33,342 nt of DNA from Bacteroidales bacterium (GTDB lineage Bacteria > Bacteroidota > Bacteroidia > Bacteroidales > PXBB01): positions 1 through 33,342 of the forward strand of contig JAQVVM010000051.1 in NCBI GenBank assembly GCA_028698995.1, read 5' to 3'. Under the pieces are notes generated by a model. That model made no database searches, had not been told where the DNA came from, and saw only the letters and a list, made by a program, of their open reading frames with translations. Below are positions 17,506 through 27,136 of this stretch, in pieces (the stretch's first letter is position 1; each line of letters starts with the position of its first letter). A program made the position numbers and the translations under genes.

Positions 17506-19500
17506 TCATGCTTTAAAAAATTCATTCAATTTTCCCAATTTATTTACATTTCCAAATATATAAAGAATATCATGCTGTAATATACGTGTGTTTGGGCTCA
17601 ATTCAGTGATATATCTGTTATCTCTTTTAATGGCTAATATATTAACTCCAAATTCATTTCTGAAATTTGACGCACCGATAGATTTTCCAACAAATTTGTT
17701 ACTCTCACTCTGAACTGAAAGTGCAGTAATGGTAACATCGGGTATTGAAAACTGAAATTCCATATCATTAGAAATACTCCTCAGCATTTCATAATTTCTT
17801 GATCTGATAACGTTGATAAAGTTTTGAATTTCATCATTAGGGATAAGGTATTTCTTCAAAACATTTGAAAAAATAATGATAGAAGTCTCAAACTCTGCAG
17901 GGACAACGTCATCAGCACCTGCATTAACAAGTGTTTCTACATTTTCAAATTCCTTGCTTCGCACAATAATATAAACTGTTTCAGAAATTTCTCTGATTTT
18001 CCTGATAATGTTTTTAGTAGCAACAGAGTCGGAAATTGCAATAACAACCACTCTAGCTTTATGAACATTTAATTTTTTCAGAATAAATTCATCACAAGCA
18101 TCTCCAAATATAACAGGATATCTTTGCTCTCTTAACATCTTAACTATACCCGGATCAAGTTCTGAAATTACAAATGAGATATCTGAACTCAGAGCGGCCT
18201 TTGTTAGGTTTTTTCCATTTATACCATACCCAATAATAACAAGATGGTCTTCAAAATGCACTCCTTCCAATTGTTTTTTTGATTTCTTTTGTTTTAAGCT
18301 CAGAAGCCTTTTCCTGATTTTCTTAGGCAATAGCGAATAGATGATGAATGTTGTTATTGGTGATGATTTGTCCATTAAAAAAGGGGTAAGTCCCATTGAC
18401 AGGATGGAAACAGCTAAAAAATACTGATAAACCTCTGGTGTTAGAACGTGGTATTTCATGCCGGTTACCGAGAGAAGAAAAGAAAATTCACCAACCTGAA
18501 AAATAGCAAAAGCAGTCATAAAAGCAGTTCTAACCGGATATTGCAAAATCAGAACAATAATTAAAACAATCAGGATTTTAAAAAAAACAACACTAAATGC
18601 AAAAAAATGAATAAGCAGAATATGGCTGATAAAAAAATTAAGATTAAGCAACATTCCAACAGAAACGAAGAAAAAGCTTATAAATATCTCCTTAAATGGT
18701 AAAATGTTTGCTGTAGCTTGATGGCTGTATTCAGACTCAGAAATGATCAAGCCGGCGAAAAAAGCTCCAAGTGCTAATGACAAACCCAGAGAAGATGTCA
18801 GATATGCCATTGCAAAACAGAGAAAAACAATGGTTAAAATAAATATCTCTCTGCTTTTTGCTTTTACTACAAGGTCAAGAAGTTTGGGAACAACATATCT
18901 AGCTAACAAAATCATTGTCACAATAATAAATACCACTTTTGAGCTTAGAATAAGGATACTTTCACCAATATTATCAAAAACCCCTGCAATAATGGGAGTT
19001 ACAAGAATCATAGGGACCACAATGATATCCTGAAAAATGAGTATAGCAACCGCAACCCTGCCATGAGGGGAATTAATTTCACCGTTTTCCTGCAAAATTT
19101 TCAGAACAATAGCAGTGCTGCTTAATGAAAAAAGAAATCCAAGAAAAATAGATTCAGAAACAGATAAGCCAAAAAGAAATGAAATTCCAACGGTGAGTAA
19201 CACAGTGAAGCCTACCTGCATCAATCCTCCCCATAAAACTGTTTTTTTGATGGCGCTGAGTGTTTTCAATGAGAACTCAATTCCAATAATGAACAATAAA
19301 AAGATAATACCGACCTCTGATAAAAGCTCAACTTCATGAACGGCCTTTATCAACTTTAAACCATGAGGACCTGCAATAATACCAGTTATTAATAGGCCAA
19401 GAATGGTTGGAATTTTAAATTTTCGAAAAATTAAAATGATAAAAATGGATACAGCTAATAAAATTACAATATCATTTAGGATGGGAAGTTCCATTATCAA
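17506..19500 (-). CDS. Kef-type monovalent cation:proton antiporter (CPA2) with RCK domains
   Basis: The 664-residue membrane protein starts with a CPA2 transporter domain (~5-375) of about 12 hydrophobic segments. It includes LFIIGIEFSL (69-78), SLSSTAIVL, and FQDIIVVP with the ion-binding Asp 158. A basic linker (KKIRKRLLSLKQKKSKK, ~393-409) leads to a cytoplasmic RCK_N/TrkA-N Rossmann domain (418-540) with GYGING (424-429) and acidic E447/D449. A TrkA_C domain (~585-650, GKSIGASNFRNEFGVNILAIKR) follows. Such proteins exchange K+ or Na+ for H+, gated by nucleotides or glutathione adducts. The inner membrane is the expected site. The start could be Met 1 or Met 3. It is transcribed from just behind the 19537-19556 terminator. 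Confidence 0.93.
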   Translation of the reverse strand: MIMELPILNDIVILLAVSIFIILIFRKFKIPTILGLLITGIIAGPHGLKLIKAVHEVELLSEVGIIFLLFIIGIEFSLKTLSAIKKTVLWGGLMQVGFTVLLTVGISFLFGLSVSESIFLGFLFSLSSTAIVLKILQENGEINSPHGRVAVAILIFQDIIVVPMILVTPIIAGVFDNIGESILILSSKVVFIIVTMILLARYVVPKLLDLVVKAKSREIFILTIVFLCFAMAYLTSSLGLSLALGAFFAGLIISESEYSHQATANILPFKEIFISFFFVSVGMLLNLNFFISHILLIHFFAFSVVFFKILIVLIIVLILQYPVRTAFMTAFAIFQVGEFSFLLSVTGMKYHVLTPEVYQYFLAVSILSMGLTPFLMDKSSPITTFIIYSLLPKKIRKRLLSLKQKKSKKQLEGVHFEDHLVIIGYGINGKNLTKAALSSDISFVISELDPGIVKMLREQRYPVIFGDACDEFILKKLNVHKARVVVIAISDSVATKNIIRKIREISETVYIIVRSKEFENVETLVNAGADDVVPAEFETSIIIFSNVLKKYLIPNDEIQNFINVIRSRNYEMLRSISNDMEFQFSIPDVTITALSVQSESNKFVGKSIGASNFRNEFGVNILAIKRDNRYITELSPNTRILQHDILYIFGNVNKLGKLNEFFKA

Positions 19501-19521
19501 ATCAAATTAATACGATATCAG

Positions 19522-19529
19522 CAAATATA
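19522..19529 (-). promoter_or_regulatory. -7 box before the antiporter gene
   Basis: The minus strand reads TATATTTG, an exact TAnnTTTG, 21 bases before the ATG at 19500. It sits between the start codon and the terminator of the upstream gene, fitting an independent transcription unit with a very short leader. Confidence 0.4.
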
Positions 19530-19531
19530 AT

Positions 19532-19556
19532 AAAAAAAGGCGGTTAAAACCGCCTT
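19532..19556 (-). terminator. Intrinsic terminator of the DUF6340-like gene
   Basis: Arms AAGGCGGTT (19537-19545) and AACCGCCTT (19548-19556) form a 9-bp stem. In the minus-strand direction the hairpin is followed by seven T. It lies 24 bases after the stop codon of the 19580-20647 gene. A-runs on both sides mean it could also work in the plus direction, though nothing is transcribed toward it from that side. Confidence 0.8.
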
Positions 19557-19579
19557 AAAAAATTAAATACATGATTTAA

Positions 19580-20647
19580 TTAATTTTCAGAACCTTCCAT
19601 TTGCTCTCTTAATCTTTGTTGTTCGGATATGCGTTTATTAATTACATTAAGGTATGTTCTGTGTCGGCTCTTTCGTTGTTTAAAGAATGCCTGATTAGCC
19701 CATTTTTGGGCTTCTTCCAGATTACCATTCATTTCCTCGGCAACAGCCATATTGTAACAGGCTCTTGCAGCAATTTTATTATCAGATGCATTGGTTAGAG
19801 GAAGCCATTTCTGAGCGGCAGCTTCCCATTGGTTTGTTCGTGCAACCCTTCTTGTTTCTCTGAAAATCTTTTCTCCTTTTGCTCTTGTATAATAATTTCT
19901 TGTCGTATTTAACCACTTGGGTGAAATTCTGAAAGCCAGCATTTCGCCTGAAAATATACCTGATTCGTTTAAAGCACTTCTCTTATTGGGCAATTTACTT
20001 AGAGCCTCTTCGGGAGTGAGTCCTGAACCTCCAAAAGATTTTTCATCAACAAAAACCTGCTCATCAATCATACTTTTATTAATATTGTCATAAAATCTCC
20101 ATCCAGCACTAGAGCGAATATTTAGACGTGCTGAGAATTCGGTATAATTTTCAGTTCTGCCATCTTTTTTCCTACTTCTTTGGCGGCTATCTCTATGAAT
20201 AAAAATATCACTGTCAAATGTTTCTAGAGAAATTAGGGCATCCACGCTGTACTTTTTGCATAAGACATCAACTGTTTCCCAATCAAGAGGTGCAGCAAAT
20301 TGTTTTGTTCCAGTACCTCTTAATTCTTCACCTTCCATCAGAACGGCTTGAAATCTTGGATTTGCATTTAAGGTATTAACAGCTCCTCTAATTGCATTCA
20401 TAGAGCTTTCTCTATCAGCAAAAACAGATTCACCGCTTATAAAACCCTCCAAAAAATTTACAAACATATTTGACCTTTCTGGTAAAGATCTGTTTACAAC
20501 GCCTACTCTTTGAATGTGTTGAGGAATATTAATGTCGGCAGGAACTAGAAAAGATGTAGTAAATGAGCGTGATTTGCATGCTTGAAATGTACAAGTAATA
20601 AAAGAAACGGACAAGAATGCTGTAAAGAATAAAATGAACTTTTTCAT
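19580..20647 (-). CDS. Putative lipoprotein, DUF6340-like, with TPR-like C-terminus
   Basis: The reading frame is open from 20680, but the ATG at 20647 (355 residues) starts the signal peptide MKKFILFFTAFLSVSF, which ends with FQAC (Cys 24). That is a somewhat weak lipobox, so it is a probable lipoprotein. The next part (QHIQRVGVVNRSLPER, FLEGFISGE) resembles DUF6340, a Bacteroidota-only family that I recognise with moderate confidence. Near the end, AARACYNMAVAEEMNGNLEEAQKWANQAF is one TPR-like helix pair. The gene has its own terminator downstream. No function is known. It sits 134 bases behind the START-domain gene, in the same direction. Confidence 0.75.
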   Translation of the reverse strand: MKKFILFFTAFLSVSFITCTFQACKSRSFTTSFLVPADINIPQHIQRVGVVNRSLPERSNMFVNFLEGFISGESVFADRESSMNAIRGAVNTLNANPRFQAVLMEGEELRGTGTKQFAAPLDWETVDVLCKKYSVDALISLETFDSDIFIHRDSRQRSRKKDGRTENYTEFSARLNIRSSAGWRFYDNINKSMIDEQVFVDEKSFGGSGLTPEEALSKLPNKRSALNESGIFSGEMLAFRISPKWLNTTRNYYTRAKGEKIFRETRRVARTNQWEAAAQKWLPLTNASDNKIAARACYNMAVAEEMNGNLEEAQKWANQAFFKQRKSRHRTYLNVINKRISEQQRLREQMEGSEN

Positions 20648-20764
20648 GTTGGTAAGAATTAATGGTTTAAGTATGGGCAATAAAAGACGAAAATTGTGCC
20701 AATACTAAAAAGCTTTTATAAAAAATTTAAATAAAATCAGATACATTTTCAATAAAAACAATTG

Positions 20765-20784
20765 TGATAAATTTGACTTTATCA
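20765..20784 (-). terminator. Possible weak terminator at the START-domain gene stop
   Basis: TGATAAA (20765-20771) and TTTATCA (20778-20784) pair perfectly around a 6-base loop. The stop codon of the START gene is inside the stem. On the minus strand a run of five T follows after six bases. The stem is short and AT-rich, so efficiency would be low. Confidence 0.3.
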
Positions 20785-21429
20785 GGGTTCAATTACTTCA
20801 TCAATTACCATATTTTTATACTTGGGTTTGAGAATTTCCTGCTTCATTTTTAGGAGCGTATTATAAGGAGTATTTTCAACAATACTGTTAGCAATTGATG
20901 CAGGGATTGCGCCACCAGCTTCGCTGTGAACCTGGTAGATAACCCTTATACTCCCATTTGAAAGTGGTGCAAATATCCACTGCCCTTTCATAGAAGGAAC
21001 ACGTACAATACCTTCTTTTTCAGGTAAAAAATCCTTTTGTCCTGTCAATATAATTCTAACAATTTTAGTATTTGTATCCTGAGTAACCTTGAAATGTATT
21101 GCCATATCCCTGTTAGTAACCGGCCATGGAGCTGTTATCACAGTATAGTTTACACCCTCTGTTCTGCTTATGGTTCTTAACCTTCTAGCCTCGATACAAT
21201 TGTATAGCCAATTTGGTTGATTTGAAACATCATCAAGAAGTCCAATTAACGCACTCAGGGATGAGTTAACTGTCATCTCACCCTTAAACTCTTTAAACTT
21301 TGAATTGGAAACACTTCTTGTGTAAACTTTAATATCATCTCGTTCAAAATTGAGCGTCCATGGCTGAGATTGTAAATTCAGTCCAGAGGAGACGATAATA
21401 ATACCAATGATAAGAGACTTTATTTTCAT
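20782..21429 (-). CDS. START/SRPBCC-fold lipid-binding domain protein, exported
   Basis: The 215-residue protein has a signal peptide (~1-22: MKIKSLIIGIIIVSSGLNLQ, then SQ). The mature region is START-like: WTLNFERDDIKVYTRSV, FKEFKGEMTVNSSLSALIGLLDD, the TVITAPWPVTNRDMAIHF segment typical of START proteins, and a C-terminal helix (IANSIVENTPYNTLLKMKQEI). START folds bind a hydrophobic ligand such as a sterol or phospholipid in a closed cavity; the ligand here is unknown. Export suggests a periplasmic or outer-envelope role. It starts 13 bases after the aminopeptidase gene and is probably co-transcribed with it. Confidence 0.85.
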   Translation of the reverse strand: MKIKSLIIGIIIVSSGLNLQSQPWTLNFERDDIKVYTRSVSNSKFKEFKGEMTVNSSLSALIGLLDDVSNQPNWLYNCIEARRLRTISRTEGVNYTVITAPWPVTNRDMAIHFKVTQDTNTKIVRIILTGQKDFLPEKEGIVRVPSMKGQWIFAPLSNGSIRVIYQVHSEAGGAIPASIANSIVENTPYNTLLKMKQEILKPKYKNMVIDEVIEP

Positions 21430-21442
21430 AATTTATTTATGA

Positions 21443-22408
21443 TTACATATTATAATTAATCAATTTACCTTTTTTCATTATAAGAACATCGTCGAAATAA
21501 ACATCTGGTTCTTTTACGAGACCATCATAATGACTGCTGACAGCAATGCGCCCCCCCATTGAAATATTGTTACCAAATGCAATATGAATCGTACCAAATA
21601 CTTTCTCATCTTCAAGGATCATTCCAGTAAGTTGTGCCTTATAGTTGGTGCCTATGCCGAATTCGGCAACAGCCCTAGCATCTCTTCCGGATTTATCAAG
21701 CATTTCTTCAATAGCTTTAGCCTGATCTCCCCCATAAATTTTTTCAGCATAACCATTTATAATTTCTATTGTAACAGGGGATTTTATCATTCCAATACCA
21801 GCCATAGAACCATCAATAACAAGAGTACCGTTAGTTTTATCTTCCCATGGAGCTAGAAACACTTCACCAGAGGGAAGGTTTCCACTTTCACCCTTATTTC
21901 TCATTACACCTTTGCTAGGGAGAATCAATCTGTCTTTTACCGGCATAATTACATCAGTTCCTTTTTCAGTAACAACCCTGATATTATTTACTCCGATCAA
22001 TTTCTCAGCAATAAACTCTGTAAGTTTAACGATTTTATCAATATCAGCATTAAGGCATCTGACCATAGTATCTATTGTTATTCCGGGCATTGTACCAACC
22101 CTAACCCCCAGCTTGACTGCTTCTCTTTTGGCATCAGTATGTGTTAAAGATTTAGCAGTTGGGCAAATAACCACATCAACTTTTTTCATTAATTCAGCAA
22201 TTTGAGCCGGTGGTTCCTGCCCGTTTATTTCTCTGGATTTTATCTCTACAAGAATTGATTCCTTGCATAATTCTTTTCCAACTTCATGCAGAGCGGCACC
22301 AATTTCTCTTTTGACTTCATCAGTTATTACTAATAAAGTTTCATTTAGCTGCAAACCCATACAATCACGAAGAGCTATCAAAGATGCGTTTTTTAATTCA
22401 TTTTCCAT
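21443..22408 (-). CDS. M29-type aminopeptidase (leucyl aminopeptidase/AmpS-like)
   Basis: The 321-residue protein resembles the thermophilic metalloprotease family M29. Candidate metal ligands and catalytic residues sit in the expected order: GNLPSGEVF (Glu 182), VAEFGIGTN (Glu 249), GTIHIAFGNN (His 275) and SSHYDGL (His 293, Asp 295). At about 320 residues it is shorter than the ~400-residue canonical enzymes, mainly in the N-terminal half. Shorter homologues are widely annotated as leucyl aminopeptidases. It is expected to release N-terminal amino acids in the cytoplasm, since no signal peptide is visible. It is the first gene of a two-gene unit with the START protein and is divergent from the second universal stress protein gene. 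Confidence 0.85.
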   Translation of the reverse strand: MENELKNASLIALRDCMGLQLNETLLVITDEVKREIGAALHEVGKELCKESILVEIKSREINGQEPPAQIAELMKKVDVVICPTAKSLTHTDAKREAVKLGVRVGTMPGITIDTMVRCLNADIDKIVKLTEFIAEKLIGVNNIRVVTEKGTDVIMPVKDRLILPSKGVMRNKGESGNLPSGEVFLAPWEDKTNGTLVIDGSMAGIGMIKSPVTIEIINGYAEKIYGGDQAKAIEEMLDKSGRDARAVAEFGIGTNYKAQLTGMILEDEKVFGTIHIAFGNNISMGGRIAVSSHYDGLVKEPDVYFDDVLIMKKGKLINYNM

Positions 22409-22516
22409 AATTAATGTATTAATAGTTTTTTGACTGCAAGATAATAAATAATTTATTTAAGATGGTAAATATAATACCTTTAAAATGTTTTTTAAATTAT
22501 TTATAAAAATTTATCT

Positions 22517-22524
22517 TAACTTTG
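22517..22524 (+). promoter_or_regulatory. -7 box before the second universal stress protein gene
   Basis: TAACTTTG is an exact TAnnTTTG match 19 bases before the ATG at 22544, in the 135-base divergent gap with the aminopeptidase gene. No clear -33 element is visible. Confidence 0.45.
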
Positions 22525-22543
22525 TGTAAATAAATAACATTTT

Positions 22544-23398
22544 ATGGAAAATCTGAAAGACATACTATTAGTGCCCTATGATTTCTCTGAAGTTGGAGAC
22601 TATGCCTTAGAACATGCAGTTGGCTTAGCAAAAACGATTGATCATGATGTATATATTTTTCATGTATTGAATAAAGACAGCAAAGCAAAACTAAAAAAAG
22701 AAAACCTCCCTGATGATTTTTATGAGAAAAAGCTACAGGAAGTAATAAATAAAATAGCAGAGTCTAATAAAGTTTACATAAAATACATTATAAGAGAAGG
22801 AAGCATTTTTACAGATATTGCTGCCTTAGCAAAAGAGGTTGGAGCTCGTTTTATTTTTATGGGTACCCATGGGAAGAAAGGACTTCAACATGTTACCGGT
22901 AGTTGGGCATTAAAAGTTATTATTTCATCGGATGTTCCATTTATTGTTGTTCAGAAAAAGAAGTATAAAGATGGTTACAGAAATATCATACTTCCAATAG
23001 ATCATAGTGTTGAATCAAAACAAAAAGTTAAGTGGGCCATTTATATTGCCAAGACATTTGGTTCAATAGTACATATTTTTACTACGAATGAAAGTGATGA
23101 ACTGGCTCAGGAAAAGGTTTTCAGAAACACGCAACAAATAAAAGGCTTTTTCGAAAAAAATGACATTTCGTATATCGTTAAAGTTAATGATGAAAAAGGA
23201 GGAAACTTTGGTAAAGCAGTGGTAGCCTATGCAGAATTTGTTAATGCTGAATTGATTGCAATTATGACCAATCCCAATAAAATATTACCTGGTTTTATTT
23301 TAGGGAAATGGGAGGAAGAAGTATTATTTAACACCTCAAAAATCCCTGTTATGTGTATTAATCCAAGGGATTTTAACATTTTAATTTACGGTCGATAG
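22544..23398 (+). CDS. Tandem universal stress protein (UspA family), paralogue
   Basis: The 284-residue protein has the same two-domain build as the product at 14110-14952. The first domain starts DILLVPYDFSEVGDYALEHA and has the nucleotide-loop segment MGTHGKKGLQHVTGS (106-120). The second starts NIILPIDHSVESKQKVKW and lacks the glycine motif (TNPNKILPGFILGKW). The two copies share long blocks such as VPYDF, EGSIF, GTHGKKG, ESKQK, GKW and VMCINPRD, so they come from one duplication. It is a single-gene unit: divergent from the aminopeptidase and convergent with the atp operon, whose last gene ends 64 bases away. Confidence 0.92.
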   Translation: MENLKDILLVPYDFSEVGDYALEHAVGLAKTIDHDVYIFHVLNKDSKAKLKKENLPDDFYEKKLQEVINKIAESNKVYIKYIIREGSIFTDIAALAKEVGARFIFMGTHGKKGLQHVTGSWALKVIISSDVPFIVVQKKKYKDGYRNIILPIDHSVESKQKVKWAIYIAKTFGSIVHIFTTNESDELAQEKVFRNTQQIKGFFEKNDISYIVKVNDEKGGNFGKAVVAYAEFVNAELIAIMTNPNKILPGFILGKWEEEVLFNTSKIPVMCINPRDFNILIYGR

Positions 23399-23461
23399 TT
23401 GTAACTTAAGTTATATTGATGTAAATTCAATTAATCAATAACCGAAGCCACTTTACCAAGT

Positions 23462-24349
23462 TTAACCCTTTAGGGCTTCAGCGCCACTTACAATTTCGAG
23501 AATTTCTTTAGTAATAGAAGCCTGACGAACTTTATTATAATAGAGTTTTAGATCTTTCAATAATTCTGTCGCATTATCAGTAGCTTTGTGCATGGCAGTC
23601 ATACGTGCACCGTGTTCGGAGGCATGAGAATCAAGAAGGGCTCTGTAGAAACGGAGTTTTAAAATTTTAGGAACCAATTCCATGACAATTTCTTCTTTAC
23701 CGGGTTCATACAAGTAGTCGATTTCTGATTTCTTTTTCCCCTGATTTGGATTGTCCTTAATTAATATAGGGAGAAATGTCTCACAGGAAATAATCTGGGT
23801 AGCAGCATTTTTAAAGCGGTTATACACAATAATGATGTTATCATATTCCTTATTCAGATATTTCTCCATCAAAGAAGCTGCAATGATTTCAACATTATCA
23901 AAGGTAAGGTTCATATAAATATCATCATAAGAAGCAGTAAGATTGTAATCCCTTTTTCTAAAATATTCCGTAGCTTTTTTCCCGATTGTAATTACATCAA
24001 CATTTTTATTAATATAAAGCTCTTTAAAATTTTCATTGATGTACTCAACTGCTGTTTTAATAGCGAGGGAATTGTAATTTCCACACAATCCTTTGTTTGA
24101 GGTAAAAACAACAACCAATGCTTTTTTAATTTCTCTTTGTGAAGCAAAATCTAATTGAGGCAACTCTTTGACTTTGTTTATAAGATTGTTCATTATTTCC
24201 TGCAACTTATTCTCGTAGGGACGCAACTTAAGAATTGCATTTTGTGCTCGTCTGAGCTTAGAAGCAGAAACCATTTTCATAGCATTGGTAATCTGCTTGG
24301 TTGACTCAACAGAATTAATTCTAATCCTAACTTCTTTTAAGCTTGCCAT
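23462..24349 (-). CDS. atpG: ATP synthase F1 subunit gamma
   Basis: The 295-residue product is the central rotor shaft of F1. It has the N-terminal coiled-coil signature MASLKEVRIRINSVESTKQI followed by ITNAMKMVSASKLRRAQNAI, the SNKGLCGNYN loop, and the C-terminal helix (ASEHGARMTAMHKATDNATEL to EILEIVSGAEAL). It follows atpA by 8 bases and is the last gene of this operon; atpD and atpC do not follow, since the next gene is a convergent stress protein. No strong terminator is seen: only CCCTTTAGGG, near the stop codon, forms a short stem. Confidence 0.97.
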   Translation of the reverse strand: MASLKEVRIRINSVESTKQITNAMKMVSASKLRRAQNAILKLRPYENKLQEIMNNLINKVKELPQLDFASQREIKKALVVVFTSNKGLCGNYNSLAIKTAVEYINENFKELYINKNVDVITIGKKATEYFRKRDYNLTASYDDIYMNLTFDNVEIIAASLMEKYLNKEYDNIIIVYNRFKNAATQIISCETFLPILIKDNPNQGKKKSEIDYLYEPGKEEIVMELVPKILKLRFYRALLDSHASEHGARMTAMHKATDNATELLKDLKLYYNKVRQASITKEILEIVSGAEALKG

Positions 24350-24357
24350 AAAGAATA

Positions 24358-25944
24358 TTAATGAGATTTATATTTTTCAGCAACTTCTATTGCAACTTTT
24401 TCGATTATGTCCGTTTCAGCATTTGTAATAACACCGGTTTTAATAACATCCAACACATTTCTGTAGTTGTGTTCCATGACCGTTAAAAATTCATCTTCGA
24501 AAAGTTTTACTTTATTCACAGGAATATTTTTTAAGAGGCTTTTAGTTCCACAATAAATAATTGCAATTTGTTTTTCAACTTCCATTGGACTATACTGAGC
24601 CTGTTTTAAGATTTCCACATTGCGCATACCCTTATCAAGAGTAGCCTTTGTTGTGGGGTCAAGGTCAGAGCCGAATTTAGAGAAGGCTTCAAGTTCGCGG
24701 AATTGGGCTTGGTCAATTTTTAATGTACCGGCAACCTTTTTCATAGATTTAATCTGAGCATTTCCTCCTACACGAGATACAGAAATACCGACATTAATAG
24801 CCGGTCTTACCCCTGAATTAAACAAATTTGTTTCAAGAAAAATCTGCCCATCGGTAATTGAAATAACATTGGTTGGAATATAAGCAGAAACGTCACCAGC
24901 CTGTGTTTCGATTATTGGTAGAGCTGTAAGAGAACCACCGCCTTTAACTTTATCTATAATAGAAAGAGGCAGGTCGTTCATTTGCTTGGCAATCTCATCG
25001 GATTTAATAATTTTAGCAGCTCTTTCAAGCAAGCGCGAATGCAAGTAGAACACATCTCCGGGGTATGCTTCCCTACCAGGCGGACGACGCAGAATAAGAG
25101 AAACCTCTCTATAGGAAACTGCTTGTTTCGACAAGTCGTCGTAAATGACAAGTGCGTGTCGGCCGGTATCTCTGAAATATTCACCGATAGTTGCACCGGT
25201 ATATGGAGCATAGAATTGAATAGCAGCAGGATCAGAGCTTGTAGCAGCAACAACAATCGTATAAGGCATTGCTCCATTATCTTCCAGAATTTTTACAGTC
25301 TGAGCAATAGATGACCCTTTTTGACCAATGGCAACATAAATGCAATATACAGGGTCTCCATTTTCAAAATTCTTTTTTTGATTGATAATAGTATCAATGG
25401 CAATAGCTGTCTTTCCTGTTTGACGGTCTCCAATAATTAATTCCCTCTGTCCTTTTCCAATAGGAATCATTGCATCAATTGGTTTAATCCCTGTTTGCAG
25501 TGGTTGGTTAACAGGTTGTCGGAAAATAACTCCGGGAGCTTTTCTTTCAATAGGCATTGAAAAAGTTTCACCTCCGATAGGTCCTTTGCCATCTATGGGA
25601 TCTCCAATAGTATTGATAACGCGTCCCAACATTTTTTCGCCCACATTTATAGAAGCAATCTTTCCTGTTCTTTTTACTTTGTCACCTTCTTTGATGTGGT
25701 TTGATTCGCCTAAAAGAACGGCTCCTACACAATCTTCTTCGAGATTAAGCACAATAGCTTTCAGGCCGTCTTTTTCAAATTCTATAAGTTCTCCGGACTG
25801 GACGTTGTTTAGCCCGTAAATGAGTGCTATACCATCGCCGACCTGCAATACAGAGCCGGTTTCCTCTAATTCGGTAGCTAAATTAACGCCTGATAATTGC
25901 TGACGTAAAATGGCTGATACTTCTGCCGGTTTTATTTGAGACAT
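24358..25944 (-). CDS. atpA: ATP synthase F1 subunit alpha
   Basis: The 528-residue product has the usual length. Visible marks are the beta-barrel start ([21 protein letters not shown]), the Walker A loop GDRQTGKT (172-179), the Walker B strand [13 protein letters not shown], the arginine-finger region [10 protein letters not shown], and [20 protein letters not shown]. It forms the non-catalytic nucleotide sites of the F1 hexamer together with the beta subunit, whose gene (atpD) must lie elsewhere. An 83-base gap separates it from atpH, larger than the other gaps in this part of the operon; I see no exact -7 box in it. Confidence 0.98.
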   Translation of the reverse strand: MSQIKPAEVSAILRQQLSGVNLATELEETGSVLQVGDGIALIYGLNNVQSGELIEFEKDGLKAIVLNLEEDCVGAVLLGESNHIKEGDKVKRTGKIASINVGEKMLGRVINTIGDPIDGKGPIGGETFSMPIERKAPGVIFRQPVNQPLQTGIKPIDAMIPIGKGQRELIIGDRQTGKTAIAIDTIINQKKNFENGDPVYCIYVAIGQKGSSIAQTVKILEDNGAMPYTIVVAATSSDPAAIQFYAPYTGATIGEYFRDTGRHALVIYDDLSKQAVSYREVSLILRRPPGREAYPGDVFYLHSRLLERAAKIIKSDEIAKQMNDLPLSIIDKVKGGGSLTALPIIETQAGDVSAYIPTNVISITDGQIFLETNLFNSGVRPAINVGISVSRVGGNAQIKSMKKVAGTLKIDQAQFRELEAFSKFGSDLDPTTKATLDKGMRNVEILKQAQYSPMEVEKQIAIIYCGTKSLLKNIPVNKVKLFEDEFLTVMEHNYRNVLDVIKTGVITNAETDIIEKVAIEVAEKYKSH

Positions 25945-26027
25945 ATATTATTTATTTTATTATTAATTAATTTTAATTTAAAAGTTTCTAAATACCTTAT
26001 AATAAACTTGTTTTAATAAAGCGTTTA

Positions 26028-26585
26028 CTATAATCCTTTTTCATAAGTATTAACGCTGAATTCATTATTTAATCTAAGAATTTTGGCTTTTATACTGGTG
26101 TCATAAAGCTTATCATCTAGCTTCAAAACAAAACCTCCAATAAGGTCTTTACGAATATCTTCAATCAATTCAATTTCTGTTTTGGTATAATCTTTAAGGA
26201 CATCAATTATAGCGTTTCTATTGTATTCATCAACAGGTACAGTTGTTTGTAAGTATGCGGGCTTAATCCCTTTTTCAACTCTGTATAAGTTAAGGTATTC
26301 TGAAGCAATAATATCAATAAAAGGGAATCTTCTTTTTTTGATTATAAGGGAAACAAATCTCAGTGTAACAAGATCTGTTTTACTTTCAAAAAGTTCTTTG
26401 ACAACAACCAATTTCTTATCTTCTCTGACAATTGGAGATTCAAGAAATCTTTTCAAATCAGCAGAGCCTTTAATAGTCAATTGAATAAGCTCCATGTCGT
26501 TCTTAATGGCATCAGCTTTATTGAATTCCTTTGCCAAAGAAAAAAGAGCTTTCGCGTATCTTATACCAATCCTTAAATTCTTCAT
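26028..26585 (-). CDS. atpH: ATP synthase F1 subunit delta (OSCP)
   Basis: The 185-residue protein has the OSCP/delta layout: an N-terminal helical domain starting IGIRYAKALFSLAKE, the ..LKRFLESPIV.. segment, and the C-terminal IEDIRKDLIGGFVLKLDDKLYDTSIKAKILRL signature. It joins the peripheral stalk (subunit b) to the top of F1. It starts 5 bases after atpF, as expected for coupled translation. Confidence 0.95.
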   Translation of the reverse strand: MKNLRIGIRYAKALFSLAKEFNKADAIKNDMELIQLTIKGSADLKRFLESPIVREDKKLVVVKELFESKTDLVTLRFVSLIIKKRRFPFIDIIASEYLNLYRVEKGIKPAYLQTTVPVDEYNRNAIIDVLKDYTKTEIELIEDIRKDLIGGFVLKLDDKLYDTSIKAKILRLNNEFSVNTYEKGL

Positions 26586-26590
26586 AAAAG

Positions 26591-27085
26591 TCAGTTGATA
26601 TTAATTTCTTCTACTAATTTTTTGATGTACTCTTGTTGTTTGGTTTCAGGGGATAGTTCCTGTTTCAGAATTTTTTCGGCTATTTCAATGGATAATTGAG
26701 CTATCTGGTTTTTAAGATCTGTTATTGCCGCTAATTTTTCATAATTAATGCTTTCCTTGGCATTTTCAACAATTTTCACATATTCCTCTTTAGCTTTAAC
26801 CCTAGCTTCTTCGATGATGCTGTCTCTGATTTTGCGAGCTTCAGTGAGTAATGCATCTCTTTCGGCAATAGCCTCTTTTTTCATTTTCTCATTACTAAAA
26901 ATGAGACTTTTCATTTCTTCTTTAGCTCTTTCGGCAGCCGAAAGAGCATCTTCAATACTTTTTTCTCTTTCTTTGATTGAGGCCATAATAGGCTTCCATG
27001 CATATTTTCCGAGTATGAATACAACTGCACTAAAAGCCAGTACCATCCAAAACATTAAACCAATTCCGGGGCTGATAAGTTCCAT
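26591..27085 (-). CDS. atpF: ATP synthase F0 subunit b
   Basis: The 164-residue protein has one N-terminal membrane segment (~8-27: GLMFWMVLAFSAVVFILGKY) followed by a long charged helix (~35-164) rich in Glu, Lys and Ala, the dimeric peripheral stalk. The motif FWMVLAF..V..ILGKYAWKPI is typical of subunit b. It is preceded by a 98-base gap that holds the hairpin at 27137-27175. Confidence 0.95.
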   Translation of the reverse strand: MELISPGIGLMFWMVLAFSAVVFILGKYAWKPIMASIKEREKSIEDALSAAERAKEEMKSLIFSNEKMKKEAIAERDALLTEARKIRDSIIEEARVKAKEEYVKIVENAKESINYEKLAAITDLKNQIAQLSIEIAEKILKQELSPETKQQEYIKKLVEEININ

Positions 27086-27136
27086 AATATTTTATCAATT
27101 ATTTATTAAACAATTTAAATATAATGCATTCAAGTT

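Noticed and set aside
20648..20680. Upstream ATG at 20680 for the DUF6340-like lipoprotein
   Set aside because: It would add 11 residues in front of a typical signal peptide that starts at Met 12 (20647).
23402..23413. TAACTTAAGTTA palindrome between the second stress protein gene and atpG
   Set aside because: No loop and no T-run; it is too AT-rich to form a stable terminator.
24978..25314. Frames on both strands of about 100 residues within atpA
   Set aside because: They overlap the fully conserved ATP synthase alpha sequence in other frames.
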